Assembly (NCBI GenBank): GCA_035235625.1
Contig: CP141150.1
Span: 33,310,756-33,374,755 of the forward strand
Origin: Saururus chinensis
Lineage: Eukaryota; Streptophyta; Magnoliopsida; Piperales; Saururaceae
Direction: 5' to 3'
DNA length: 64,000 nt
The notes beneath the pieces are model-generated. The model did no database searches, was not told the DNA's origin, and worked only from the letters and a program-made list of their open reading frames with translations. This document shows positions 35,681-48,556 of the stretch, piece after piece; the first letter of the stretch is position 1; each line of letters starts with the position of its first letter. Made by a program: the position numbers and the translations under genes.

Positions 35681-38234
35681 CTTTTTTGGCCTTTTAGTTC
35701 CTCTTCCTAACCAACTTAGAATTAAAAGATAACTACATTTATTCAAGCAAAAAACCAAGATGGAGCGCATCCTAACTGTCTAACTGTCCTAAAAAAGATG
35801 AAGGTAGGCTCACTTCATGTTTGAGCCTGGATTCAAGGCTAGAAGTGGCGTAAAGGCCAAATTTTCAAGCTCAAATCAAGCCATGGTTTGATCCAAGCTG
35901 GCTGAGCATGGTTTAACCCCCCGCAAGGAAGGAAATGTTAACAGGTACTAGATGATTTATATTTGAATCAGGAGATGCTTGACAATAAATCCATCCAAAT
36001 GCAGATGCATATCATTATAGAAAATTCACTGATGGCCAGGTTTTAATAAAAAAATTATTGAAGCCCAATAAATTCATGGCCATGTTTTAATAACTCCATG
36101 AACAGTTCAGGATCATCACACAGATGATTGAGTATTCTAAAACTACAGTGGAAGCTTTAGATGTCAAAAGAACAAATTTATTTTTGTCTTATAATTTTCA
36201 ATCATGTATGGGGCGATACTCTAAAATGAAATGCCTGTATTTATCACCTTTTTTTTTTAAAATGCAACTTATCACATCAAATGTTAGAGCTACATATGCA
36301 TATATTTCAAACGCCCAAAAAGTAAATAATCATTACCTCTTAATGTTCTTCTTCTGCTTTCAAACCTTCACTTGAAGAAGCCTCCAGCAAGGTGGACACT
36401 CCAAAATGAATCTAAATTGTCACATAATTATATAAACATAATTAGTTCCCATATCTCTAGTCCCATAGAGTTGGAAAAAGATGCATCTTGGTCATGATAA
36501 TGATAAGTGACTTCAAGAAAATCAAAAGAGTTGACATCAGCATACGAAGAAGGTAATTGGTGAGTCTTTATACATGTTTGATGCAAGTGTAGTATGTGGA
36601 CCTACTCTTTGATTAATTAGATCATTCATTATTTTTTTATTCATGAAATTATTTTGATTACCAAAATGCAGACTGCTGCAATATCATTAATGGGAAGATC
36701 TGCTCCTCCAAATCTGCAAGAAAATTTTTATTTAGAGATTTCTTTTATACAATTGGGAAACTTCAAGCGTTGAGAGCAAGCTGAAAATAAGAGATAAAAC
36801 TGGTGGAAATGTTAATTTTGATAATGCATTTTCCAAAAGAATAACATGCTACCTAAGTGACAATTAAATTACTAATAAAGCATCTTTAATGTCTAACAGA
36901 CCTCTATAATGGGCCATAACACTATAATCTGAATTATAAATTTTTTGTGCATTAATAGTACAGATTTTTCATATATTGGTAAAAGAGGAAATACAGTCTA
37001 GCATGTAATAACATGTTAACCCAACTACCTAAAGAAATGAAGAAATAAATAGCTGCATCTTACTGCTATGAAAAAGGTTTTGTCTCCTAGCTCAAAGAAA
37101 AATATAAGCAAGAATGCCTACAACATTAACAAAAAGACATGTGATCAACACTGACAATATCTCTAAGTTTTTCATCAAATCATAACAGAAGTATAATTGC
37201 TACATGATGGTATTCTATGTAATCTAGCTATTAAAAAAATGTCACCCACATCTGCTACAATTACATGGCCCTAGTGCTGGTCACCAACGAGCCTAACCCC
37301 TGGCCACTGAGGGGTCAATCGGGATCTTCCTCCGTGCTGCAATTGGGGCGAGGTGTCCGCCGGAGGATCGCCGGGAGCAAACGGTGGGACAGGCAAGAGC
37401 TTTATAGCCGGAGGATCGCCGCGAGCTTTATAGCCGGAGGAGGCGGGCGCCGGGAGTGAGATGGTCGCAGGATTTTCACAGTTCGCTTGGTCTCCGTTAG
37501 CTGGAACGGGCTGAGGACGATCTTTGGAGATGATCGGAACGCCGACAAGGGGGGAAAATTCCATAGAGGGTGGGGGGCTGACGGCAGAGGAACGGGGAAA
37601 GGGGCTGACGGCAGAGGGAGGCAGGAAGCTATGTGTCGATTGGCACGGGAGGGAAAAAGTTCCCGCGCTTTGGCTGAGGTCATGTCCTATTTCATCAAGC
37701 AATAGTAGTAAACCCGTGAGTACTATGGGCTGTCGGATGTAAATCCGACGACCCATTAAGCCCGAGCTTATGTTGGCGAGCATGAGCCGGACTCATTATA
37801 AACTTTTTCATTATAATAACGTATGAAAACAGAACTTAAGGTAAAGTTATAATAAAATCATAACCAAGTAAAACTCCTTCCTGTAACGCCTTTTACCCTA
37901 AGTAAAATCATAATAGAAAACCAAACTTCAAAATACAAGTGTTATTCTCAATATTTTTAATATTAATAAATGTTTATATTATAATACTATATAGAAATAG
38001 ATATTATACATTTATCCGATGGCACACATCGTATAGCAAGGCAGGCAAATATGTGTTGTACAATTAATGTTGTGTAGCCTTAATACGGTTAACATATGTA
38101 TGTGCTAACAATGCTTATTAATAACGGGTACCCTAATTTTCGTCGAACTTTTAGTGGGGGTGGGGAATGTTACGAATGTAGGCCTAATTGTGTAACGAGG
38201 GAAATGTGGGTCTATTTGTTTAGCTGAGGGGTAT
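35681..38234. other. AT-rich region with a G/C-rich island, no gene identified
   Basis: Apart from the possible small exons near 36376-36425 and 36672-36717, nothing is recognised to 37240. At 37265-37720 base composition becomes GC-rich, and a 170-codon open frame runs on the minus strand (37783-37271) with low-complexity Pro/Ser-rich translation. Composition and position would suit the promoter and first exon of the captured minus-strand gene, but no motif supports that. Confidence 0.35.
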
Positions 38235-39679
38235 ATAAACCCTATTAATTTGCTCCTTAAATTTGTATATGATTCAGGTAATATATACCGCACGATAATT
38301 TAAATGGCGGCCGTAAATAAATCTTGGGACATCTATTATGCACGACCTCACACCGGGTCAAATTTTGATCTGATGATGATGTCCGGGCATGAACCACCGA
38401 ATATTTAAAAATTTATCTTAAAGTTTTCGTTAATTATATTTTGTGTATTGGTATAATTAACAAATATTTTAGACAAATATCTTCACTTGTAGCATGCACA
38501 TTTTGCGATCTCAAACTAATAGTCAGGACTAATATTTTATTTTTACCTATTATCTTTATTCCATTGTATGTGAAGTTAAGTTTCAGCGCCTCATTGGGAG
38601 CCATGCACTTTTGGGGAATATAAATATACAGAATACAAATTTATAAGGTGCACACGTAAATAAATCATGCCACATGAAGTATGCACGCCCTCGTGCAGGG
38701 TCGAAATTTGATCCGACGATGATGACCGCTTGGGCATTAACCATCGTATATTAAAAAAAAATAACTTATTTTTTCAGTATTTATATTTTGGTTGTCGGTA
38801 TAATTAACATATTTTTTTTAACAAACTATTATTAGAAAAATAGTATTATTAGCGACGTATTTAGTTGTATGTCGCTATTGATGTATATTAATAGCGACGT
38901 ATAATGACATATGTCTCTATTAATGTATAATATTAGCGACGTATAACATTATATGTCGCTAATAATTAGTATTATTGGCGACATTTGAAGCTATATGTCA
39001 CTAATAATGTTCACCAATTTTTAATATCTAATATATATATCCTACAACTTTTAAATTTTATGATTTTCCGGACTCATCATACACGAGCCACATTTGATAT
39101 ACAGAGACATCAAATTTCTAATCGATGAGAAACGTATCACTAGTATCGCGTGCATTTTGCGATCTCAAACTAATAGTCAGGACTAATATTTTATTTTTAC
39201 CTTTTATCTTTATTCCGATGTATAAAAAGTCAAGTTTGAGTGCCTCATTGGGAACCATGCACTTTGGGGGAATATAAATATACCGAATATAAATTTATAT
39301 GGTGCTCACGTAAATAAATCATGGCACGTGAAGTATCCATGCCCTCGTGCATGGTTGAAATTTGATCTGACGATGCTGACCGCCCGAGCATGAACCACCG
39401 AATATTAAAAAAAATTATCTTATTTTTTCAGTATTTATATTTTGGTTATTGGTATAATTAACAGATTTTTTAACAAATTATTATTAGAAAAATAGTTTTA
39501 TTAGCGACGTATTTAGTTTTATGTCGCTATTGATGTATATTACTAGCGATGTATAATAACATACGTCGCTATTAATGTATAAATATTAGCGACGGATAAT
39601 ATTATACGTTGCTAATAATTAGTATTATTGGCAACGTATGCAGCTATACGTCGCTAATAATGTTCACCAATTTTTAATA

Positions 39680-39727
<48 letters not shown>

Positions 39728-40170
39728 TACAACTTTTAAATTTTATGACTTTCCGGACTCATCATATACGAGCCACATTTGATATATAGAGACATCAAAT
39801 TTCTAATCGATGGGGAAACGTATCACTAATAGCGTGCGCATTTTGTGATCTCAAGCTAATAGTCACAACTAATATTCTTTATTCTGATGTATGTCAAGTT
39901 AAGTTTCAGCACCTCATTGGGAGTCATGCACTTTGGGGGAATATAAATATACCAAATATAAATTTATATGGTGCACACGTAAATAAATCATGGCACATGA
40001 AGTATGCATGCCCACGTGCAGGGTCGAAATTTGATCCGACGATGTTGACCGCCTGGGCATGAACCACCGTATATTAAAAAAATTTAACTTAGTTTTTCAG
40101 TATTTATATTTTGGTTATCGGTATAATTAACAGATATTTTTAGACTAAAGAATATTAGAAAAATAGTGTT
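38235..40170. repeat. tandem satellite, about 0.65-0.69 kb units, 3-4 copies
   Basis: Units begin near 38491, 39141 and 39829 with CATTTTGCGATCTCAAACTA-type sequence, and each contains GGGTCGAAATTTGATCCGAC- and TTGGTTATCGGTATAATTAA-like blocks. A partial, more diverged unit precedes them from about 38235. Each full unit ends in a cluster of TTAGCGACGTAT palindromes. A (TA)n tract at 39688-39725 is specific to the second unit. Confidence 0.85.
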
Positions 40171-40879
40171 TTTAGCGGCGTATAGAAGTATACGTCACAA
40201 TTTATACTAGTTAATAGTGACATATAGCATATATGTCGCAATTCATGACAGTTAAAAGCGACATAAACCACAAACATCGCGATTAATACACATTATTAAT
40301 GACATATCTTTTTACGTCGTAAATAAATAGATTTATTAGCGTCGTAAATAGAAATATGTCGCGAATATTTGAAAATAACAATTTTTACTCCAATATTTAA
40401 TATCTAATTCACAATTATTTGTGTTGTTTATTTCTATGCATCGCCAAAAGTATTTTTTTTTACCGACATACAGGTTTATTTGTCGCTACAAAATTAGATT
40501 AGTTGCGACACAATATATTATATAATCTCAAATTTTTTACTAAATTTTTTTGATTATTTGTATATGAATTATGGTTATTGGCGACGAAAGATATATATGT
40601 CGCTAAAATACGTCAGTATTTATGATGTATTATTTTTATTCATCGCAAATCTATGATTTTATAGCAATGTTTAATTGAATATGTTGGTGATAGGTTTTCT
40701 GGAGGGGGCGGGAGTTTTATTAGTGACGTTTACTAGTAAGCATTGCAAGTGAATATTGTTATAGTGATGCATATAATATTGTGTCAATAATGGGTATGAT
40801 ACTAGCGACGTATTTATATACGTCGCTAATAACATATATTAGCGACGCATATATTTGCGACGCAAAACTCCCAGCTGCT

Positions 40880-41930
40880 AAGGCATCAAAAGTGAAGATT
40901 CTTATTAGTTTAGTAATACACTCATTTAGTCATTCAGCTTGTGAACTATACTCCTCTTTTCATGTAACCAGAATAATTACTTAATCTCTTTTTATCATTC
41001 AAACACAAGGCAAACTTTATGCAAATTTATACACTTGTTGGGAGTTAAAAATACTTAGGCATCATCATCACTTCTCATATGATGCCTAAATTTATGTTAT
41101 TTTTTTGTATGCCTCAATAATTCCAGCTTAAAGCTAAAACTTACCGCTTGTGTTATGAAGTAAATTTATACATAAAAATAAATTGTGCACTTGTTGCCTC
41201 TTCTAAAGAAAACTAAAAAATGGCGATCAGCCTTTTAGTTTTATGATGAGGAGATGCTTTTAATATAGTAATTATAATAGTCAATATATTACTTTAGTAC
41301 ATTAATTTAGATGATTCTATCAAAATTAGCATTTGGCCTTATATAATTACGTTTTGATTGAGTTTCATTTGTTGTTAGCACATAAACCAAAGTGAATACA
41401 CAAGAAAGCTAGTTAATGTTCATATCTTATGAATCCTCAAATTAATCAAAGGGATTTGAATATGTTGCAGAATCTTTGAGTCCCATTTGAAGAATTATAT
41501 TATACTACATTTCGACCTCAGCACGAACTTAACCCATTGAAACTTACCTAAGAGCTAAACATACTATTGATTTCTTCATATTCCATTCATTGCAAATTAC
41601 CAAAGGCTCTATTTGTTGACTCTTAATAGGACTCAGAGAAAGCCCTAAAAGTTCGTCTAAAAAATGGACCAAACCCACTGGACACAAAACCATGAAAATG
41701 ATTGAATGAGTGGACCAAACCCATTGGACACAAAACCACGAAAATGACTGAATGAGTTTTTTATGTAAACCAGAGCAGTATAATTGAAAGGCACATATTT
41801 ATCGATTTCATCACTCCCTATGTTAGAATTATATAATTGTGTTTGGTAAATGTTTCTTATCAACACTACAAACCCTGCAACACTTAACAAGGGAAAGTGA
41901 ATTTACTAAAGACTACAAAACACCACTTGA
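40880..41930. repeat. tandem unit B, second part
   Basis: Collinear with 28557-29500 of unit A, from CATCAAAAGTGAAGATTCTT to CACTACAAACC-TGCAACACTTA. It contains a local head-to-tail duplication of 46-47 bp at 41663-41756 (TGGACCAAACCCA-TGGACACAAAACCA blocks) that unit A lacks. No gene. Confidence 0.85.
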
Positions 41931-42124
41931 AAGGAAATAGCATTTAATATCATAGGCTTAGGTAGAAGAAACTTCGTACTTACAATTAATATGAATATCG
42001 TGACTCACAATTACATGATAGTGCTTGTGAGTGTTGAAGCTAGTCAAGAAGGTGTTTCTAGCATAATTACCTAGAATGATATTAATCAAATGACCATACA
42101 AAAACATTGAAGTATTAGTTATGC

Positions 42125-42263
42125 ATTTATGGCAATGTTTTGAAAATTGTCACTAAAATTCAATTATTCACATCATTGTAAAATATCGCTAAAACTAATA
42201 GCGAGATTTTATGTACTATTAGTGATGGTTTTGAAACATCGGTGATACTAATTTATTTTGTAG
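42125..42263 (+). mobile_element. CACTA-like 3' end relic
   Basis: About 140 bp with GTCACTAAAA, ATCGCTAAAA and ACTATTAGTGATGG words, ending TTTATTTTGTAG. This resembles the right end at 22010-22257 but lacks the final TG. The remainder of the element is not identifiable. Confidence 0.5.
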
Positions 42264-43143
42264 ATATTGTAAGATTAATTATACAAAAGATCTTTTCATT
42301 TAGTAATATTAAGGGATTTTTGAAAAGAACGTGCAAGTGCTATTATAGTCTACTTGAACATCAACTACATCACATGATTATAAACAAGAACATTTTCAAA
42401 AAATGTCCCTCAACTACAATGTATTCCTCAAAATGTCACCAACTTCTAAGTAATCATGGCAATCATGTCACCAACTTATTTAGCAAGATTACCCATCCTC
42501 CCCTTGTCTTCCTCAACTACTCCCCATTTCTCCTCATCCCCGTCATCTTAGTACAAAATTTAATGAATTCAGAGCTCGTCCAACATCCAAGCTTCCCATT
42601 TTCTGCAAAGAGAGGCATTTTCTTGGGGATCTACCTTTATAATTTGCCACACCACTCCTCTATTGTAAAGAACTTGTGTGTCTGCAACATGGAGAACTCC
42701 TATGATGCAAGGTAGGAGGAGTACCTTAAAAACTATGGATGTAATAGAGATTGAATGAGTAAGGTCAAGCTCTGGTAATTGTTGAAATTTTTGTAGCATT
42801 ATAGGTTGGTATGGTTATTTATAGTGTAATGAATGATGTATCTTCAATTTAGAAAAAGGTATACAGTGATGGTGGTCATTTACTAGTTTTTGGCTATCGA
42901 TTGTGGACTGTCGATTGCCACCTCTCTATTGTATGTTGTCTCAGACGAGGTAGATGGAAGCGGAAGAACAGTCCCACCTTTGGGTTTGGGATGGCTAATG
43001 TGAATCAAATGGGATGAAGTAGAATTGCAATTGTGTAAAGTCTAAACTAATCTTTAGTCCATGCAATATTAGTTATGATGATATGTTGGATACTTTATAA
43101 AAGAAAATTGTGCAATCAATAATGGATTATTGGTGAAAATGAG
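42264..43143. other. no recognisable gene
   Basis: Open frames of up to 157 codons occur (42242-42715) but have no motif and no splice or start support. Nothing else is seen. Confidence 0.35.
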
Positions 43144-44599
43144 TGTGACACCCGGGTTTCTCATAGAATATTTTGTGTGTTTAATTATTATGAATATTAT
43201 GTGTTTAGTTATTTTAATTATTATTTTTTGAGTTCATCGGCATCAACAACGATGTGTCGATGAACTAGTTGATGGAGATTATGCTACTGAGTACTAAACT
43301 CAGGAAAGTAGAAACATTGATAAATTTAAAATATGAAAAGAGAAGTTGTTTCTTTGATTGTTATGTTTTTCATAAACAAGAAGTTTCTGTCGGCAAGCAT
43401 CAACACATTTATGCTCACGTTGATGGAATTTTGGACCACTATCAGTAGGCTTTGACATGTCAACGCTTTCATAGTTGAAATACTAATTCCATTGTCGATA
43501 TCACCATCGATGCGTCAATGATTGGGGTGCGTGTTGCTGATGGTTATGAAACTGTTGTGCAAGTGGTTGTGTGTTGTTTATGATGAGGTTATGCACTAGA
43601 ATTTGGTTATTTTGTCTTCCAGACAAATACCTTTCACACATTGACCCAAATCTTTTGAAATCTCTGATTTTAGATCGAAGAGGAAGGATTAGGGCATGTC
43701 AAAGTCCGAAAGAGGAGAAGAGGTTGGATTCCGGAGGCCTTGAGTTTCAGTGGAAGACAAGGTTGGATTGTGAACCGTGTTTGTAAGATCTCTAATTTTA
43801 TTTGATTTAATTTCTTTTTTAATTATGTGAATTTGTGTGGTTTTGCTTATTTTCTAGTTTGATTTAATTTTGGGGTTATAGGTTAGTAATTGTGACTTTC
43901 ATAATATTTAATTTTATTTTTATAAGTATTAGTATCAAACTTGATTTATCTAATTTTTACCGATATAATGGTATTTTATCTTAATTTTTCCTTAATTATG
44001 GGCGTGAACCCCACCATGGTCCCCACATTTATGTTAGACGACATGCAACCCATTTGACCCTATAACTTTATATTATTTTATTTCAGTGGGTTTGGGTGTG
44101 ATCAGATTCGTTTTCTATCCAAAAATAACCTTAATTAGTCAATTAAGGTGTTTTGACCTATTTTATAGCCCAACAATTTGTTTACCCAGCCCAAAACCCT
44201 TACTATTTAAGGAAACCCTAGCCTATTTTCCCAAATGGGGAAGAGTTGTGTTAGGAGGGAGGAAGTTCTCTACCCCCATTTCCTGAAGGAGAAACTAGGA
44301 TTGAGGTGTGTTTTCTTGCCCTAATCACCCCAAATCATTCAATTTTGGTCATAATCATTTTTATCTTCTATTCCCCCATCTTGATTCTTGATTTCTTCCA
44401 TTAAAAATCTCATTTTTAATTTTAATTTATAACCATAAATAGTTGATTTTCGTTTTTAACCTAAGGATATATTTGATCTATCTATTTTTGAGTTGATTAA
44501 GTCTATTAGTTAATTTTAACTATATTTTAACAAAAACCCTAATTTTTGGGAGGATTTCTTGAGTATGTGTAAGTGTAACGACCGCCCATTTCTAGATAG

Positions 44600-44680
<81 letters not shown>

Positions 44681-47152
44681 CATAATCATAATCATAATCA
44701 TATCCAACATGTGTAATTAGTATGTATGTAATAAAAAATGACGACCATTAACGCAAAATAGCCAAACATTTTTCTTTTCTTATCATCGTATACTCATTGT
44801 AGAATATGTAGAGTAATAGCACAGCCAAAAATATTAAAACAACATAATTACAAGAGTTTATAACGTAAGATTAATACACATACCGAGGATTACTGTACAT
44901 AGAGCTAGTAGTTATACAAAAATATAATTATTCGGGCACATCATACCTTTACACATCGGTCATATATATAATTACATTGTTTTTCTGACGTAGCAAACAC
45001 ACAACTATTAGAAAATCTTTTATTCTTTCATTTCTTTCATCGTTGTATCACCTGCAAAGTCTGGGGATACGTGAGTATATTTATACTCAATAGGTTTGTT
45101 TAAAATCTAAAAGAAATGCTAAGTAAAACATCCTTAAAATCAAATCAAAACAAATTCACGAATGCGATCAGATCCACAAGCCGTGATAGCCAACGGCCTA
45201 CCCCCGCGCTCATGGGACGACGGAGGCCACTAAGGGAAGGAGTTTCCCCATGATGCTCCACCCCGTGCGCGCCACTAGCCGATTATTTTTCTCGGCGGCC
45301 ATCAAATCAATGTACGAAACCACTACACTGAGTGGTATGTACGAAATCAATTCACATCGATATATGTAGCAAAATTATTACATAATTCAAGCGAAAATGC
45401 ATTCATTGATTAAACAAGCGTCATACTCATATTTGAATCAAATACTTAAAGAGAAACTAACTTTGATCAGTAAAGCAGTTATTTAGAGTTTAAAACACCC
45501 TACTTTATCTTGAGTATAAGATTCGTAACTATAGAGGATCCAGATGATAAAATAATCCCACCACAGCGTTTAGCACATTCGCTTTAGTAGAGACTGCCTT
45601 TTGAATGGGAAGAATTGAACTTGAAACGACTTGGAAACAGTATAAATAGGATATGGAGAAAACGAGGAGGAAGATAAGGTTTTCTCGATCTTAAAGAGGT
45701 TGGTTTAAGAAAACAACCCTTCCATTGTGAAGAACACCCTTGATTTAGTAGGAAACAGTTTTTGGATTGGGTAAATCAGACTTAAAATGGGTCAAAAATA
45801 GTGAAAACAGTGAAAGGGTAAAGACATAGACTTGTGTAAAAAAAAACTGGCCAGAATGTACTATTTATAGGCGTCGAAGGCGATGGGGCGCCGCCGCCGA
45901 AATCAATTGGTGCCACCAAAAATGGCGGGTGCGTGTGATGAATGCACATTTGTCATGCGCGCTATGACGAACACGCGCTCGTCACGAACCCGTGATGAAC
46001 GCGCGCTCGTCATGCGCTGATGTTAATATTTTTTTTAACTTATAACTTTAAATTGTCATATCTTTTTACCCCAATCTCTGTTTTGCGCATTCTTAGTGTC
46101 GTTGGACTCATATTGATGAGCCCTACAAAACCAAATCACTTATGAATACGTTTACCCATATTTTACAAGTGGGTCCCGCTCATAAGTCACACTTCTCGAG
46201 GTCATAACTTTCACTCCCGACCTCCATTTTACACAGTTTTCGACTCCTTATGCTCGTTTCTTCGAGCACTACCATACTCTTATAAAAAATACAATCACAT
46301 AAAAACCTTTAACTAATAAAAAATTATTAAAAGCTCCAAAATCATCTTTATTAAAGACTGAAAATTTTACCGTGAAGTTTAGAGTCATTACAGTAAGTTA
46401 TATGAGTAAGCGTACGATTGTATGAATAAGTTTGTAAGACTCTAATTAAGAGTATTTGTGTAAGATTGGTTTGATGGAGTTTTTGGCATGATTGTATGCA
46501 TATGTACATGATTATTATATGCCTTCATGCTTCATGTTTGAGTTGCATGAACGCATCTATATATGGACTTACTGAGTTCTCTATTTAGAACTCCCGTACT
46601 GGGTATTTTCCTACTTAGTATAAAAATACTCATTACCTTATTTTTTTAGCTCCGTTGCTCGGGAGGCTTTTCAGGGTTGTCACAGAGAGCTCCTAGAGAT
46701 GGATGCTCGTTTTTGTGATGGATTGATTCCTTTGACTTAGGTATATCCTTAACTCACTATGAGTATCATTTGTGCCACGATCTTATGTATTTGGTGAGTT
46801 GAGATTTAAGGTGTTTATATTTTCTAGACTTGTAATTTGGATTAGACAGTGGATTGTTTATGGGTCTTGCACTCAGGATGCCTAGGATAAATTTGTATTT
46901 AAAATCTATGATCATGGTAATTTATCTGGACGTTTGTTTTCAAGTAGCGACCAAGGATGTTTGGTTTGGCCGTATGATGTTTGATTGAATGAGGAAAATT
47001 TTGGATAGAAAAATTGATGTGTGATGTTTTAAATTATAAACTATTTTCATAGGTTTTGTATTTCGTCATTTTTTCCTAATTTACAACTATTATATTGCAA
47101 AATATTTCCTTGAAATTTAAAGAAAATGTAATGAAAAATCTCGGGTGTTACA
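43144..47152 (+). mobile_element. gypsy-like solo LTR, interrupted by a second solo LTR
   Basis: It starts TGTGACACCCGGG and ends CTCGGGTGTTACA, inverted ends typical of long Ty3/gypsy LTRs. After subtracting the nested insertion it is about 2.2 kb. No target duplication is visible (ATGAG left, TTTTG right) and no primer-binding site or coding region adjoins it, so it is a solo LTR or LTR remnant. Confidence 0.75.
44574..46392 (-). mobile_element. gypsy-like solo LTR (1.8 kb) nested in the outer LTR
   Basis: Plus-strand ends are TGTAACGACC and GTCATTACA, with a perfect 5-bp target duplication GTAAG at 44569-44573 and 46393-46397. Its reverse complement resembles the LTR region of the gypsy fossil at 15660-17450 (shared GACGAACGCGC-like, ATAAAT and TGCTCGxxGAxACGAGCATA blocks), so both belong to one family. 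It contains a (TAA)n microsatellite at about 44599-44680. Confidence 0.9.
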
Positions 47153-47489
47153 TTTTGTGACATAGCTATGGTCGTGGGAGCATTTACATGTCGACTGACC
47201 AACTATTGAGATGGGTCACGTAGTAGAGGGTAGGGATGCACAAAAACCCCAAACCCGACCCAAAATTAACTAGGTTCGGGTCGGGTGGGGTACTTATTTG
47301 GGTCGGGCAGGGTATAAAAAAAACTCGTATGAGTTTCAGGTTGGGTCAGGTTTAATAAAAAACCCAAAACCCGACCCGACCCATATGCTTTAATTCATTA
47401 CCAAAACCCTAAATCCCTACTCTTTCTCCCATAATCCCATTCGGCTACTACGCGGCGGCGAGTCGGCCTCCCCCTATCACCCCTTCATC

Positions 47490-47840
47490 CCCCTCATTTG
47501 CGGCTTGCCGGCATCCCCCCTACGTCCTCCTCGTCTGTGGCATTATGGCTTCCCCCTTCTTCCTCCACGTCTACGGATTGCCAAACTCCCAGTCACCGGT
47601 TGGCCTCCCCATTTGTCCTTCTTGTCTACGGCCTGCCAGCCTCCTCGAGTCCTCGTCGTTGGCCGGCCTCCCCGTTCTTCCTCTAAGTCTGCAGCCTGCC
47701 AACCTCCCCTTCACCGGCCGACTCCCCCTTTGTGTCATCCCTATCTATGGCCTACCCAAAAAAAATCCTCCCTGTCACCGGCCGACCTCCCCCTTTGTCC
47801 TCCCTGTCTACGGCCTACCCAAAAAAATCCATCTTTCACC
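47490..47840. repeat. degenerate C-rich tandem repeat, about 55-70 bp units
   Basis: About five units share CGGCCTxCCCAxxxTTxxTCC and TCTACGGCCT-like cores. The frames across it (Pro/Ser/Leu-rich) follow from the repeat and are not taken as genes. Confidence 0.7.
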
Positions 47841-48463
47841 TTGATCGGCCAGCTCAAAGTGGACGACCAACCTCTATCTCTATGGTATGTGGAGGCTGGA
47901 GCAGTGGAGGTGTGTACAGTCTAACTCATAAGGTATGGTGCAAAGAAGTTTGTTTTTTTAATTTTGTGTTTGATTTTTTTCTTGCATTGAGGCTAATTTC
48001 ATTTTTTTGCTTTCTGTACTCAATTTTGTGTTTGATTTTTTTTCCTACATTGAAGCTAATATCATTTTTTTGCTTTCTATACTCATGTCTATTTTGCATC
48101 ATTACATAGTATATGAGTTATTTGATTAATCATTTTTTTCCTTGTCTTGATTATGATTCAATGTAATAAAATGTCAAGATTCTGATTCAATGTAATAAAA
48201 TGTCTAAATTTAATTACTGTTGTGATTTTTATATTACTATCTATGCTATGTTTAGTAATGGTTTATTATTGTTTAATTACTCTTTGTGTTTAGTGTATGT
48301 AATATTTAATTATACCTTTGTGAGTTAAATTTTAGGACATATTTAATACTTTCGTAGGTAGAGATTCATTTCGCAAAATGTCAAAGTTAATATCTATTGT
48401 TTTAATTGCTGGCTTGCTGCCAGGATGGCCTAACATTGTTGATATATAAAACAGGTTTTGCAG

Positions 48464-48556
48464 GCATATTGCGATGAAGTCTGGTTCTTGCAGTTCTCAA
48501 ATAATGGAAAGTATCTAGCTTCATCATCGCATGATCAATCTGCAATAATATGGGAG
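48464..48556 (+). pseudogene. captured WD40 exon, WDR26-like
   Basis: One 93-bp exon with an intact TTTGCAG acceptor at 48457-48463 and GT donor at 48557. It translates in one open frame as YCDEVWFLQFSNNG, KYLASSSHD and QSAIIWE, a WD40 blade closely matching plant WDR26-type proteins, where I recall HTDEVWFLQFS-NGKYLASSS-D-AIIWEV. Other WD40 blades are missing. A second exon-like piece at 48899-48940 (acceptor TTGCAG, donor GTGGCA) is not identified. It lies inside the hAT element and is read as a captured genomic fragment. Confidence 0.8.

Larger units (their letters stand above)
31291..40870 (+). mobile_element. CACTA-like composite element splitting unit B
   Basis: The left end is CACTACAACAAAATAG at 31291, followed to about 31980 by TTAGCGACG / CGTCGCTAA words. 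The right part (38820-40868) again holds many such words and ends without a visible TTGTAGTG terminus, joined to the resumed unit B. Between them lie a PP2C fragment, unidentified exons, two copia-like solo LTRs and a 0.65 kb tandem satellite. Whether this is one 9.6 kb element that captured genomic DNA or two CACTA copies bracketing host DNA cannot be decided by reading. A (TA)n tract occupies 31497-31535. Confidence 0.55.

Noticed and set aside
37271-37783. 170-codon minus-strand frame
   Set aside because: GC-rich Pro/Ser-rich translation with overlapping frames on the other strand and no motif; kept only as a note in the region entry.
42242-42715. 157-codon frame
   Set aside because: Starts inside a CACTA-type end and shows no motif; the opposite strand is partly open too.
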